Shown piece by piece: positions 7,587-16,364 of a stretch of DNA of 64,000 nt. The translations under genes were made by a program, and so were the position numbers. Each line of letters opens with the position of its first letter. Position 1 is the stretch's first letter. The stretch spans positions 62,001 through 126,000 of the forward strand of contig NZ_JAELXV010000001.1 of assembly GCF_016427535.1 (NCBI RefSeq), in the 5' to 3' direction. The notes beneath the pieces were generated by a model. The model did no database searches. It saw only the letters and a program-made list of their open reading frames with translations, and was not told where the DNA came from. The DNA comes from Hymenobacter sp. BT559 (lineage in GTDB: Bacteria > Bacteroidota > Bacteroidia > Cytophagales > Hymenobacteraceae).

Positions 7587-7937
7587 CTAGCGAGCCTTCT
7601 TGGCAGCGTGGTCGAGCAGCTCGTGGCCGTGCCGCCGCAGGGTATCAGCCAGCTTCAGCAGGTCAGCTTTGAGGTCGGCAGGGGCGTGGTGGCTTACCTG
7701 GCTGGTTTGGTCGCCGAGCATTACCAGCGAATTGCCGATAGGGGTAGCGCCAAGGTTGCCGCTGGTGAGCAACGATTGTAGGTTACCCATTTCGCGGGCA
7801 ATGTCTTGTAGCTCGGGCAGGCCACTTTGTAAAAACTGCTGCTGCCAGGTTTCGGTGTTGTCCATGGCCGAGCCCAGAGGCAGGCTGGTGAGGCCATTTT
7901 GCAGGCCCGAGACGGTAGCTTTAAGAAGGTCGTTCAT
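7587..7937 (-). CDS. Small soluble hypothetical protein (116 aa)
   Basis: Unrecognised. The ATG at 7937 (MNDLLKATVSGL) is preferred to an upstream TTG because the extra residues look non-coding. The protein is largely helical and polar, with a predicted helix pair around ETWQQQFLQSGLPELQDIAREM and a C-terminal helix ADLLKLADTLRRHGHELLDHAAKK. No signal peptide or membrane segment. It follows uvsE on the same strand after a 39-base gap, so the two may be co-transcribed. Confidence 0.6.
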   Translation of the reverse strand: MNDLLKATVSGLQNGLTSLPLGSAMDNTETWQQQFLQSGLPELQDIAREMGNLQSLLTSGNLGATPIGNSLVMLGDQTSQVSHHAPADLKADLLKLADTLRRHGHELLDHAAKKAR

Positions 7938-7976
7938 GAGGAAAATTGGTAGCAAAAGTCTACCTAGAGCGTTGGT

Positions 7977-9071
7977 TTAGAGAGTAGGGTCGGAGGGGGG
8001 AGTTGCTTTGGCAGCTCGGCGTGGCTTGGGTGAGGCCGCTGGGGCAGCCTCGGTAGCTGATGCAGGTTTAGCTGGTTTCTTGCGCGGCTTTTTGGCGGCC
8101 ACTATCTGGTTGCCTTCAGCGTCGGTGAGCGAGGGGCGGGGGGCAAATACGGGCGGCTCGTAGCCGGCCGGGGCTGCTGGCACCAAGTTTAGCTCGCGCA
8201 AGATGCCGATGGCTTTCACGGCGCTGGCTTCTTTGTCTTTAATTTCCAGCATCATGTCCACGTCTAGGTCGCCTAGGTCGGTGAGGAAGCCGCGAAACAG
8301 CTCAGGCACGAGGCTATCGGTGTGCTTGCCCTTGCGCTCGCCTAGCGACTGCGAGCTGTAGTCCATCATCAATACGCCGTCGCGGGTGGGGTGCCAGGTG
8401 GCGGCGGCCAGGCGCAGGGCCTCGTGCATGGGCTCGCCATAGTTGAGGCACTCGTGGTGGAAATTATCGAACAGAATGGGCACGCCCGTTTCGTCGTGCA
8501 GGCTTAGGCACTCGCGCAGGCTGTAGAGGCGGTCGTCGTTTTCGACCACCAGCCGCACCTTCACTTCCTCGGGCAGCATGGTGTGAAACGTTTCGACCCA
8601 GCGCGCCAGCGCCGAGCCCTTATCGCCGTAGGCCCCGCCCGCGTGGATTTGCAGCTTGGCCGTCGAGTCGAGCTCCATTAAGTCCAGCAGCGAGCCCTGG
8701 TAAATCAGCTCATCAATGCTGCGCTGCACAATACCCGGGTCGGGCGAGTTGAGCACCACAAACTGGTCGGGGTGAAACGACACCCGCATGTTGTGCGCCT
8801 TAATGAAGTCGCCAATGGCCCGAAACTCGCTTTTAAATTGCGTTTGCCACGGAAACGTATTGATTTCGTGCGAGCCAAACGGCACAATGCCCGAGCCCAT
8901 GCGGAAAAAAAGCAGCCCGTGGGCCAAGTTCCATTCCAGTATTTGCTGCAGGCAGGCCAGGTTAGCCGCCACGGCTTCTACCACCCGCTCGGGGGTGTAC
9001 GATGCCAGCCGGAAAGTGCGCGCCGCACTGCATTCGAGCGTTTCATTAACGCAGGGATAACCTATTTTCAT
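7977..9071 (-). CDS. uvsE: UV damage endonuclease UvsE/UVDE
   Basis: A DNA repair enzyme that nicks 5' to UV photoproducts and other lesions, starting an excision pathway independent of UvrABC. The 364 residues begin with MKIGYPCVNETL, the typical family start. The TIM-barrel metal ligands are visible as SFHPDQF, IHAGG, VVENDD, LFDNFHHE and MLEIKDKE. After about residue 300 comes a tail rich in K, A and P (AAKKPRKKPAKPA...KPRRAAKA) that the catalytic core does not need; it may bind DNA non-specifically. Upstream lies an inverted repeat at 9111-9183. Hymenobacter relatives are known for UV tolerance, which fits. Confidence 0.95.
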   Translation of the reverse strand: MKIGYPCVNETLECSAARTFRLASYTPERVVEAVAANLACLQQILEWNLAHGLLFFRMGSGIVPFGSHEINTFPWQTQFKSEFRAIGDFIKAHNMRVSFHPDQFVVLNSPDPGIVQRSIDELIYQGSLLDLMELDSTAKLQIHAGGAYGDKGSALARWVETFHTMLPEEVKVRLVVENDDRLYSLRECLSLHDETGVPILFDNFHHECLNYGEPMHEALRLAAATWHPTRDGVLMMDYSSQSLGERKGKHTDSLVPELFRGFLTDLGDLDVDMMLEIKDKEASAVKAIGILRELNLVPAAPAGYEPPVFAPRPSLTDAEGNQIVAAKKPRKKPAKPASATEAAPAASPKPRRAAKATPPSDPTL

Positions 9072-9110
9072 GTCTTCTCAGCTTACGCGAGAAGTAGGCA
9101 CTACGTTTTC

Positions 9111-9183
9111 AGTGAGCAGTGAGCAATTAACAATGAACAGACTGAAATTGGCGGTCTGCTCACTGCTCCTTATTAATTGCTCA
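9111..9183. repeat. Imperfect inverted repeat built of AGTGAGC / GAGCAATTAA units
   Basis: AGTGAGC occurs twice in tandem at 9111-9124, followed by GAGCAATTAA, which pairs with TTAATTGCTC at 9173-9182. An inner pair (GAACAGAC 9135-9142 and GTCTGCTC 9154-9161) has one mismatch. The sequence is AT-rich, has no ORF and lies between two minus-strand genes, upstream of uvsE. It resembles the small mobile palindromic repeats that litter Bacteroidota intergenic regions. Confidence 0.6.
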
Positions 9184-9190
9184 TTAAAAA

Positions 9191-9889
9191 TTACTCGTAC
9201 CCCCGGTTGTCGCGGAAGGCTTTGTTGTACTGGCTGCGGGCCTGGCGGGCTTTTTCGGCAGCTTCGGCGGCTTTCACAGCCTCCAGCTTGCGGCGCTCTT
9301 TGCCCTCGTGCGAAAACTGGTCGTAAATCCAGTCTACGTTCGATTCGGCAATAGTTGGCTTGGCGGCCTTGGGTGCAGTCGAGTCTACCGCAAACAGGGG
9401 CTTGGGCTTGGCGGGGCGCTTGGGCACCTTCACCACGGCCGGCGCCGGGCGCTTCATGTTGCGCAGCGCCCGGTTGATGCTGGCGCGGTCTGGGCGGTCG
9501 GCCGTTACTTTTACTTCGCTGAGTTTCACCGAGTCGCGCACCAATGCCACTTGCACTACCAGCTGCGACAGAGAAGTGCCGCTGAGGGCAAAGCGCTTGG
9601 GCTTGAACCCTAGGGCCCGAAACAGCAGCGTATCGGTTGGCAGCGCCGTGATAAGAAAATCACCTTCTACATCGGCCGCCACGCCGCGGCGCGTGCGCTG
9701 CACCTGCACCGTAGCGCCCGGAATAGGCTCGCGAGTGGCGGCCGCCGAGATGGTGCCGCTCACGCGCACCGTGGGCGTAGGCGCACCGGCCTGCCCCAAG
9801 GCTGCCCGGCTCAGCAGCAAGCTGCTAAGGAGCACCAGGAAAAGCCCTAGGTGCGATGGAAGGAAAGGACAGGAAAAAAGGCGACGCAC
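9191..9889 (-). CDS. Secreted protein with carboxypeptidase-regulatory-like domain
   Basis: A 232-residue exported protein. A signal peptide (hydrophobic run to about residue 32, ending ALGQ) is followed by a domain typical of the CarboxypepD_reg-like family (VSGTISAAATREPIPGATVQV, then GDFLITALPTDTLLFRALGFKPK), the beta-sandwich found at the N-terminus of TonB-dependent receptors. Here it stands without a receptor barrel. The C-terminal half is basic and Ala/Lys-rich, ending in a charged helix (GKERRKLEAVKAAEAAEKARQ). Probably periplasmic or surface attached. Role unknown. Confidence 0.8.
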   Translation of the reverse strand: MRRLFSCPFLPSHLGLFLVLLSSLLLSRAALGQAGAPTPTVRVSGTISAAATREPIPGATVQVQRTRRGVAADVEGDFLITALPTDTLLFRALGFKPKRFALSGTSLSQLVVQVALVRDSVKLSEVKVTADRPDRASINRALRNMKRPAPAVVKVPKRPAKPKPLFAVDSTAPKAAKPTIAESNVDWIYDQFSHEGKERRKLEAVKAAEAAEKARQARSQYNKAFRDNRGYE

Positions 9890-9935
9890 GGACCCGAAAA
9901 GGCGATGAGGCTACAAAACTGCTACCGAAAGAACC

Positions 9936-9969
9936 AAAAAAAGTCCGCGCCGTTGCAGGCGCGGACTTT
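9936..9969 (-). terminator. Hairpin terminator for the 10004-10735 gene
   Basis: Arms 9940-9951 and 9958-9969 form a 12-base GC-rich stem. On the minus strand the stem is followed by a T run (A run at 9936-9942), placed 35 bases after the lipoprotein stop codon. A T run on the other side makes it usable in both directions. Confidence 0.85.
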
Positions 9970-10003
9970 TTATAGACAAACAAAGCCTTTTGGGCGTTCG
10001 GTT

Positions 10004-10735
10004 TTACAGTTTCGTTTTGTCGCCGTTGGCGTCTTTCACCTTCACGGTGCCGTCGCCTTTTACTTTGATTTTCGAACCGTCTTCCAGTTTGGTTTTCGAG
10101 TCTTTCAGCTCTTCTGCACCGGCTAGGTCACCTTTGGTTTTTACGGTGCCGTCGTCCTTGAGCTTGATTTTAGCGCCGTTTTCCATCTTGGTTTTCGACT
10201 CCTTTACGGCGCCGCCCATGCTGCTGCCGCTCATGTTGCCGGTGCCACTGCTCATGTTGCTATCGTCGGAAGGCGTAGTGGCCGACGAAGCGGCATCGGT
10301 CGAGTTGGCGTTATCCATGTAGTTCGACTCGTCGTAGGTCGAGCGCGACGACTGGTACGACTGGTACTGCGTCGGGTCGGTCAGCACGCTCTGGAACTCG
10401 GTGTCGGTATCAGTATTGTATTGGCGCATAGCGGCGCCCATGCCGGTGGTGTCGCTGGCATATTTGCTCGTCATCTCACCGTAGCGCTTCGAGCGGTTGT
10501 AGTAGGCCGTGCGAATCTTACCCTGCATAGCGGGGTCGGTGATTTTCATATCCGAGATGAATTTCTCCGATACCCGGTTCGAGCGCGAGCGGTAAGCCGC
10601 CGTGTCGGGCATGGCTACGGCCGTAGCATCGGCCGGTGCGGTGGTCGAGGTAGTAGTGTCAGTCGTTTTTTCCTGCGAGCACGAGGCCAGCGAAAGGGCA
10701 GCGGCGCCCACGAAAAGCAACAAGGAATTTTTCAT
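10004..10735 (-). CDS. Lipoprotein with duplicated KTK...GxKIK repeat
   Basis: A 243-residue lipoprotein: MKNSLLLFVGAAALSLASC gives a signal peptide and a lipobox (LASC) with the acylated Cys at residue 19, followed by a Thr-rich linker. The middle is helical and charged (RSNRVSEKFISDMKITDPAMQGKIRTAYYNRSKRYGEM). The end holds two copies of a motif, KTKMENGAKIKLKDDGTV and KTKLEDGSKIKVKGDGTV, separated by about 25 residues, which should form beta hairpins. A similar but shorter motif ends the M16 peptidase at 16365. Function unknown. Confidence 0.75.
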   Translation of the reverse strand: MKNSLLLFVGAAALSLASCSQEKTTDTTTSTTAPADATAVAMPDTAAYRSRSNRVSEKFISDMKITDPAMQGKIRTAYYNRSKRYGEMTSKYASDTTGMGAAMRQYNTDTDTEFQSVLTDPTQYQSYQSSRSTYDESNYMDNANSTDAASSATTPSDDSNMSSGTGNMSGSSMGGAVKESKTKMENGAKIKLKDDGTVKTKGDLAGAEELKDSKTKLEDGSKIKVKGDGTVKVKDANGDKTKL

Positions 10736-10805
10736 GACAAGAGTAGGGATAGGGTGTGGGGCGCTTTAACGAAAAAGCTGGACCTAGGTTTTTTCGGGTG
10801 CCACG

Positions 10806-12050
10806 CTAGGCGCGGCGCAGCTCCAGCACTGTGATTTCGGGCAGAAAGCCTGTCCGCATGGGCACGCCCAAGTAGCCCAGGCCCACGTTTACGTACAGCT
10901 TTTGGCGGCCCTGCTCGTAGAGGCCAGCCCACTGCGGGTAGGAGTACTGCACGGGGCTCCACTTGAAGAAGGGCAGGTTGATGCCGAATTGCATGCCGTG
11001 GGTGTGGCCGCTGAGCGTGAGGTCGATATCCTTGTAGTCGAGCACCTGCGCCTCCCAGTGCGAAGGGTCGTGCGAGAGCAGCAACTTAAAGGGCGCATTG
11101 CCGCTGGCCGCGTGGGCCTGCGCCAGCTTGCCGTGCTTCGGAAACTGCGGGTGGGCGCTCCAGTTTTGCACCCCTAGGATGGCAAATTCATCATCGCCGC
11201 GCCGGATGGTGTGGCTCTCGTCGAGCAGTAGCTTCCAGCCTATTTTGGCGTGGTTCTGGGCCAGGCGCTGTAGGTTTTCGCGTTTGGCCGCCGTGCTGGG
11301 CCACTGCACATAGTCGCCATAGTCGTGGTTGCCGAGGATGGAAAAAATCGGCAGGTCTGACTTGATGCCTGCCAGCGCCGGAATGTGCGGCTCAACCTCC
11401 AGGGCAACATTATTAACTAGGTCGCCGGTCATTACGATGAGGTCGGCCTGCTGGGCATTTATCAGGGCCACGGCGCGCTCCATGGGCTCGGTACTGCCGT
11501 TGAAAGAGCCCGTGTGCAAGTCAGAGATTTGCAGAATTTTAAAGCCCTCGAATGAGGCGGGTAGGTTGGGGTAACGCAGCACCACGCGGCGCACCGTGTA
11601 GTCGGTTTTGCCCTTCACCATGCCCCAGAGGATGGCGAGCACCGGCACCAGCCCTAGGCCCAGTGCCAGCCGGCTGATAAACTCATTACGCGTAAGAGGC
11701 GCCGCACCCGCCGCGGGTGCCGGGCTGCTGAAGCCACGAGCCGCCCAGCGTCCCAGCCGCGTGAGGTCTTCGAGCAGCAGCGGAAAAATGACGACCAGCT
11801 TGCCCGCCAGCAGCGCCAGCGGCAGCATGAATAAATAACTTTTGAACTCGCTTTCGCCCTTGTGGCGCGTGAACATGGCCCAAAGGCCCACCGCCCAGAT
11901 GCCCAGTGTAAGCAGCCAGTAGCTGATAGCAAACCCCCGCCGCCCCACCGTGGTGGCCGGGGCAAACGCGGTGCGCACGGCTAAGTAGCCGTATACCTCG
12001 GCCACCAGAATGGCCACTAAAAGAATCCGAAATAGAAGGCGATTGCGCAT
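10806..12050 (-). CDS. Membrane-anchored metallophosphoesterase (YaeI-like)
   Basis: A 414-residue calcineurin-like phosphoesterase. The first 145 residues hold about four transmembrane helices. The catalytic domain follows, with all metal-binding motifs: ISDLHTG, MTGDLVNN, GNHDYGDY, LLSHDP and SGHTHGMQFG. The double-His GHTHG and the membrane anchor match bacterial enzymes related to E. coli YaeI, some of which act on lipid-linked substrates; the true substrate is not shown by sequence. It is transcribed away from radC, sharing a 114-base divergent region. Confidence 0.9.
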   Translation of the reverse strand: MRNRLLFRILLVAILVAEVYGYLAVRTAFAPATTVGRRGFAISYWLLTLGIWAVGLWAMFTRHKGESEFKSYLFMLPLALLAGKLVVIFPLLLEDLTRLGRWAARGFSSPAPAAGAAPLTRNEFISRLALGLGLVPVLAILWGMVKGKTDYTVRRVVLRYPNLPASFEGFKILQISDLHTGSFNGSTEPMERAVALINAQQADLIVMTGDLVNNVALEVEPHIPALAGIKSDLPIFSILGNHDYGDYVQWPSTAAKRENLQRLAQNHAKIGWKLLLDESHTIRRGDDEFAILGVQNWSAHPQFPKHGKLAQAHAASGNAPFKLLLSHDPSHWEAQVLDYKDIDLTLSGHTHGMQFGINLPFFKWSPVQYSYPQWAGLYEQGRQKLYVNVGLGYLGVPMRTGFLPEITVLELRRA

Positions 12051-12164
12051 GATGATAGACCCAACGGGCGGCCGGGCGCCAGAGTTGGCCGCCGCAAGCT
12101 AAGGTGGCTAACGCACGCCCCGAAATTTTGCTTTATCTTTTGGACTTGCTTGCGCTAGCACTTT

Positions 12165-12908
12165 ATGGAAGCCGCTGATTTTCTGCCCGAAGACGACACC
12201 GCCCCCGACGCCGACGCCACGCCCACCAGCTTTGGTATTAAGAGCTGGGCTGAAGAAGACCGCCCCCGCGAAAAACTCATGCAGAAGGGCCGCGCGGCAC
12301 TGTCCGATGCCGAGCTTATCGCCATCCTCCTAGGGTCGGGTACCACCAAGCTCACGGCCGTAGACGTGGGCAAGCTCATGCTGCAAGCCGTAGACAATGA
12401 CCTCAACGAGCTAGCCCGCCTGAGCCTGAAGCAGCTGTGCCGCCACCCCGGCATCGGCCCGGCCAAGGCCATCACCGTAATGGCTGCACTGGAGCTGGGC
12501 CGCCGCCGCAAAGAAAATGGCGCGGGCCGACGCACTATCATTACTAGCTCGCGTGACATCTATAACGTGATGCGCCCGCAGCTGCAAGACCTGCCCCACG
12601 AAGAGTTTTGGATAGTGCTGCTCAACCGCGCCAATGTGGTGATGCGCACCGAAAAAGTGAGCAGCGGCGGGGTGGCCGGCACCGTGGCCGACCCCAAGAT
12701 GATTTTCAAGCACGCCCTCGAAAACCTGGCCAGCAGCATTATCCTGGTGCACAACCACCCCAGCGGCAACCGCCAGCCCAGCAGCGCTGACATCAGCCTG
12801 ACTAAGAAGCTGAAAGAAGCCGGCGGCTTTCTGGATTTGCCGGTGCTCGACCACCTCATTTATACCGACCTAGGGTACTACAGCTTTTCCGACGAGGGGC
12901 TGCTGTAG
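12165..12908 (+). CDS. radC: RadC family JAB/MPN domain protein
   Basis: A 247-residue RadC-type protein. Residues about 24-130 hold the helix-hairpin-helix-like N-terminal region (DRPREKLMQKGRAALSDAELIAILLGSG, HPGIGPAKAITVMAALELGRR). The JAMM metalloprotease-like domain follows, with the metal motif HNHPSG at about residues 197-202 and the downstream SADISLTKKL aspartate. RadC was once thought to act in DNA repair; its biochemical role remains unsettled. The start is the ATG at 12165, giving a short acidic leader before the conserved region. Leu-Gly pairs are encoded as CTA GGG within CCTAGG. Confidence 0.95.
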   Translation: MEAADFLPEDDTAPDADATPTSFGIKSWAEEDRPREKLMQKGRAALSDAELIAILLGSGTTKLTAVDVGKLMLQAVDNDLNELARLSLKQLCRHPGIGPAKAITVMAALELGRRRKENGAGRRTIITSSRDIYNVMRPQLQDLPHEEFWIVLLNRANVVMRTEKVSSGGVAGTVADPKMIFKHALENLASSIILVHNHPSGNRQPSSADISLTKKLKEAGGFLDLPVLDHLIYTDLGYYSFSDEGLL

Positions 12909-12919
12909 CTGCCCTAGGT

Positions 12920-12964
12920 TACGTTTGTACTACTCAATAGGTCTGTCCTACTGACGTAGGACAG
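12920..12964 (+). promoter_or_regulatory. -7 box followed by a small leader hairpin
   Basis: TACGTTTG at 12920-12927 matches the Bacteroidota -7 box. Sixteen bases later a perfect nine-base stem with a TGAC loop (12943-12951 and 12956-12964) would form in the leader, ending 18 bases before the next ATG. The hairpin could be a leader structure or a weak terminator for radC; it lacks a T run. Confidence 0.4.
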
Positions 12965-12982
12965 AAGGGAAGTAGTTTGTTT

Positions 12983-13603
12983 ATGCGAAAAATCTGGATT
13001 GCCGGCCTCGTGCTGGCCATACTTGGGCTGGTGCTCTACAGCGTGTCGGGCACGCAGCCGGCCCAAACCCTCGATGAAGCCTACCTAGGGCGCTTGCGCG
13101 AAGCGCGCCGCCAGAAAGACCAAACCCTGCACACGGCCGCCGACTCGCCCATTCCGGATGCGCAGCGCCCCACGTTTGCCGGGCTGCGCTACTTTGCGCC
13201 GGAGGCTGGGTTTCGGGTCACGGCTAGCCTTGTGCGGCAGCCGGTGCTGCTGCCGCAGCCGCTGGCCATGAGCCTAGGTAAGCCCGAGAGCTACCAGCGC
13301 TGGGGCACCGCCGAGTTTGAGCTAAACGGCAAGCCGCAGAAACTGACGCTTTTGCAAAAAGCTGGCGACAAACAGCTGTTCGTGCCCTTCACCGACCCTA
13401 CCAATGGGGAGCAGACCTACGGCGCCGGCCGCTACATCGACGTGCCGCTGCCGCCCGCCGAGGCCAACGAAATAGAGCTAGATTTCAACCAGGCATACAA
13501 CCCGTACTGTGCCTACAACCACGAGTATAGCTGCCCCTTGCCGCTAGCTGAAAACCGCCTGACGGTGCCCGTGACGGCCGGCGAGCAGACGTTTCAGCCC
13601 TAG
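12983..13603 (+). CDS. DUF1684 family protein, membrane-anchored or secreted
   Basis: A 206-residue member of the DUF1684 family. One hydrophobic N-terminal helix (about residues 4-21, WIAGLVLAILGLVLYS) anchors or exports it. The family signature is clear towards the end: FTDPTNGEQTYGAGRYIDVP, then the region DFNQAYNPYCAYN and YSCPLPLAENRLTVPV, with the conserved Cys pair. The ATG at 12983 is preferred over a TTG six bases upstream. The family has no established activity. The TAG stop lies inside CCTAGG. Confidence 0.88.
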   Translation: MRKIWIAGLVLAILGLVLYSVSGTQPAQTLDEAYLGRLREARRQKDQTLHTAADSPIPDAQRPTFAGLRYFAPEAGFRVTASLVRQPVLLPQPLAMSLGKPESYQRWGTAEFELNGKPQKLTLLQKAGDKQLFVPFTDPTNGEQTYGAGRYIDVPLPPAEANEIELDFNQAYNPYCAYNHEYSCPLPLAENRLTVPVTAGEQTFQP

Positions 13604-13651
13604 GTGTACCAAACAGAGCAGCAGGTGCTGCAAGCACTTGCTAACCCGCCG

Positions 13652-13659
13652 TACCTTTG
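13652..13659 (+). promoter_or_regulatory. -7 promoter box of pheT
   Basis: TACCTTTG, an exact TAnnTTTG match, lies 41 bases before the pheT ATG. The nearest upstream TTG (13638) is only 11 bases away, so the -33 element is not at the usual spacing. Confidence 0.5.
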
Positions 13660-13700
13660 CCGAACTACGGGCGGCCGCCAAAAGCCGTCGTTTTCTGGCA

Positions 13701-16118
13701 ATGACTATCTCTTTCGACTGGCTTAAAACGCTCTTCCCCACTACGCTTTCGGCCGCCGAAATAGGCGCGCTGCTCACCAGCTCAGGCCTCGAAGTAGAGA
13801 GCCTGACCGAGCTGGAAAGCGTGCCCGGTGGCCTGCGCGGCGTGGTGCTGGGCACGGTGCTCACCTGCGAGCGCCACCCTGATGCCGACAAGCTAAGCCT
13901 TACTACCGTGGCTGTGGGCGATGATACGCCCCGCCAAATTGTGTGTGGCGCCCCCAACGTAGCTGCTGGCCAGCGCGTGGTGGTGGCCCTGGAGGGCGCT
14001 ATGCTACACCCCAGCACCGGCGAGCCGTTCAAAATCAAGAAATCAAAAATCCGCGGCGCAGCTTCGGAGGGCATGATTTGCGCCGAAGATGAGATTGGCC
14101 TGGGGCAGTCGCACGCCGGTATCATGGTGCTCGACACTGACTTGCCCGATGGCACGCCCGCCGCTGATTATTTCGGCCTAGGGTCGGATACGGAGATTGA
14201 AATCGGCCTCACGCCTAACCGCGCCGACGCGGCCTCGCACTACGGCGTAGCCCGCGAACTGCGCGCCCTGCTGGGCCAGCCCGCCCACCTGCCCGACGTG
14301 AGCGCCTTCGCCGCGCCCGAGAGCGGCGAGACTATCACCGTCACCATTGAGGACGACCAGGCGTGCCCACGCTATGCAGGCTTGCTGCTTGATAATGTAC
14401 AGGTAGGCCCGTCGCCCGAGTGGTTGCAGCGCCGTCTGCGCAGCATCGGTCTCTCGCCCATCAACAACGTGGTGGACGTGACCAACTTCGTGCTGCACGA
14501 GCTAGGACAGCCGCTGCACGCCTTTGATGCCGACCAGATTACGGGCGGCAAAATCCGGGTGAAGCGCGCCGAAGCCGGCGAAAAATTCGTGACTCTAGAC
14601 GGCGTGGAGCGCAGCCTGCAAGCCGAGGACCTGGTGATTGCTGATGCCAACGGCGCAGCAATGGCCCTGGCCGGCGTGTTCGGTGGTAAAACCTCGGGCG
14701 TGAGTACTGACACCACCCGCGTGATGCTGGAGAGCGCCTACTTCGCGCCGGCTGTGGTGCGCCGCACCAGCCAGCTGCACGGGCTCAAGACCGATGCGTC
14801 GTTCCGCTTCGAGCGAGGTACCGACCCTTACATGGTGCCCACCGCGCTGAAGCGCGCTGCGCTGCTGCTGCAAGAAGTGGCCGGCGCCCGCATCGCCGCG
14901 CCAGTGGTCGACGAGTTTCCGCACCTTATCCCCAACAATCAAGTGCACCTGCGCCTCGACCGTGTGACCCGGCTCATCGGCCAGGAAATAGGGGAGGAGC
15001 GCATCCGCGAAATTTTGGAAGGCCTAGGTATCAAAATCGAGGCTGCCGCGGGCAATGAGTGGACCTTGGCCGTGCCGCCTTATAAAGTAGACGTAACTCG
15101 GGAGGCCGACGTAATCGAGGAAATCCTGCGCATCTACGGCTTCAACAACGTAGCCCTGAAGCCGCACAATTCGGCGTCGTTTCTGTCGGGCTTCCCCAAC
15201 CCCGACCCCGAAGTGGTGCGCCAGAAAATAGCCGACCTGCTCAGCGGCCAGGGCTTCTCGGAGATACTGACCAATTCGCTCACCAACTCGCAGTACTTCG
15301 AGAAAGCCGACGCGCCCGATGCGTCGTTGGTGCGCATTCTGAACTACAATAGCCAGGACCTGAATATCATGCGGCCCACGCTGCTGACGTCGGGCCTGGA
15401 GGTAGTGCGCCACAACCTGAACCGCCGCCAGCGCGACCTCAAGCTCTACGAGTTTGGCAAGACGTACCAGCTCGGCGAGAATGGCAAGTACAAGGAAAAG
15501 AACGTACTGGCCATCTACCTGACCGGCAACGCCACCGCCGAAACCTGGCAGCACGCCTCGCAAAAGGCGGCGTACCACGATGTGGCGGGCGCGGTGCAGC
15601 AGGTGCTAGCGGCCCTAGGTCATCCGCAGCCGGGCTCGCAGCCCACGCAGCACCCGTACCTGGCGGGGGGGCTCACGCTACTGGTGCAAAACCAGCCGGT
15701 AGTGAACCTAGGCGCTGTGTCGCCAGCCGTGCTCAAGCGCCTCGACGTGAGCCAGCCCGTGTGGTACGCCGAGCTGGACTGGGATTGGCTGCTCAAGAAG
15801 TACAAGGCCACGCTGGTGGCCCGCGAGCTGCCCAAGTTCCCGGAGGTACGCCGCGACTTGTCGCTGGTCGTGGACCAGGCCGTGACCTTTGACCAGCTGC
15901 GCACCATCGCGCAGCGCACCGAGAAGAAGCTGCTGCGTGACCTCAACGTATTCGACGTGTACGCCGGCGACCGCCTCGAAGCGGGCAAAAAGTCGTACTC
16001 GGTGAGCTTTACCCTGCAAGACCCCACCCAGACGCTGACCGACCAAGCCATCGACCAGGTGATGCAGAAGCTAATTCAGCAGTTTGAGAAGCAAGCTGGT
16101 GCGCTGATTCGAAAGTAA
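13701..16118 (+). CDS. pheT: Phenylalanine--tRNA ligase beta subunit
   Basis: Beta chain of the cytoplasmic alpha2-beta2 enzyme that charges tRNA-Phe; the catalytic alpha subunit PheS is not in the window. The 805 residues begin MTISFDWLKTLFPTTLS, the usual family start, which is why the ATG at 13701 is chosen over an upstream in-frame one. Domains in order: EMAP-like tRNA-binding fold (VLTCERHPDADKLSL, about 50-160), B3/B4 editing region (SIGLSPINNVVDVTNFVLHELGQPLHAFD), B5 domain (about 410-480), catalytic-like core, and the C-terminal ferredoxin-like anticodon-binding domain (FPEVRRDLSLVVD to the end). Full length. Confidence 0.97.
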   Translation: MTISFDWLKTLFPTTLSAAEIGALLTSSGLEVESLTELESVPGGLRGVVLGTVLTCERHPDADKLSLTTVAVGDDTPRQIVCGAPNVAAGQRVVVALEGAMLHPSTGEPFKIKKSKIRGAASEGMICAEDEIGLGQSHAGIMVLDTDLPDGTPAADYFGLGSDTEIEIGLTPNRADAASHYGVARELRALLGQPAHLPDVSAFAAPESGETITVTIEDDQACPRYAGLLLDNVQVGPSPEWLQRRLRSIGLSPINNVVDVTNFVLHELGQPLHAFDADQITGGKIRVKRAEAGEKFVTLDGVERSLQAEDLVIADANGAAMALAGVFGGKTSGVSTDTTRVMLESAYFAPAVVRRTSQLHGLKTDASFRFERGTDPYMVPTALKRAALLLQEVAGARIAAPVVDEFPHLIPNNQVHLRLDRVTRLIGQEIGEERIREILEGLGIKIEAAAGNEWTLAVPPYKVDVTREADVIEEILRIYGFNNVALKPHNSASFLSGFPNPDPEVVRQKIADLLSGQGFSEILTNSLTNSQYFEKADAPDASLVRILNYNSQDLNIMRPTLLTSGLEVVRHNLNRRQRDLKLYEFGKTYQLGENGKYKEKNVLAIYLTGNATAETWQHASQKAAYHDVAGAVQQVLAALGHPQPGSQPTQHPYLAGGLTLLVQNQPVVNLGAVSPAVLKRLDVSQPVWYAELDWDWLLKKYKATLVARELPKFPEVRRDLSLVVDQAVTFDQLRTIAQRTEKKLLRDLNVFDVYAGDRLEAGKKSYSVSFTLQDPTQTLTDQAIDQVMQKLIQQFEKQAGALIRK

Positions 16119-16150
16119 TAGCGCTCTTTTAAGCAAACGCAGGACGCAGC

Positions 16151-16212
16151 TAAGCTCCGTGGCAGAAGCAGCAAACGTTGATTGACGTTGGCTGCCTTTG
16201 CTGCGGAGCTTA
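16151..16212 (+). terminator. Long imperfect hairpin after pheT
   Basis: Arms 16151-16178 and 16185-16212 pair over 28 bases with about five mismatches around a six-base loop. The T-rich tail is weak, so this may be an inefficient terminator or a structured repeat. Confidence 0.55.
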
Positions 16213-16364
16213 TTTGTGTTATGACAATTTGAGTGACCTAGGGATTTAGAACAATCCTTAAGCAGTAAAAAAAGGTGATTGGATGTAATGTTAAAGGCCA
16301 CTTGGCGAGTAACATTGCAGGCCGGTTACCCACCTTGGCCGGTTTTTTTATCCTTTTTCTTCTT

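Noticed and set aside
15024..15578. 184-codon minus-strand frame
   Set aside because: Antisense to the catalytic part of pheT; no domain pattern.
16322..16350. GGCCGG repeats followed by a T run before the M16 gene
   Set aside because: The two copies are direct, not inverted, so they do not form a terminator stem.
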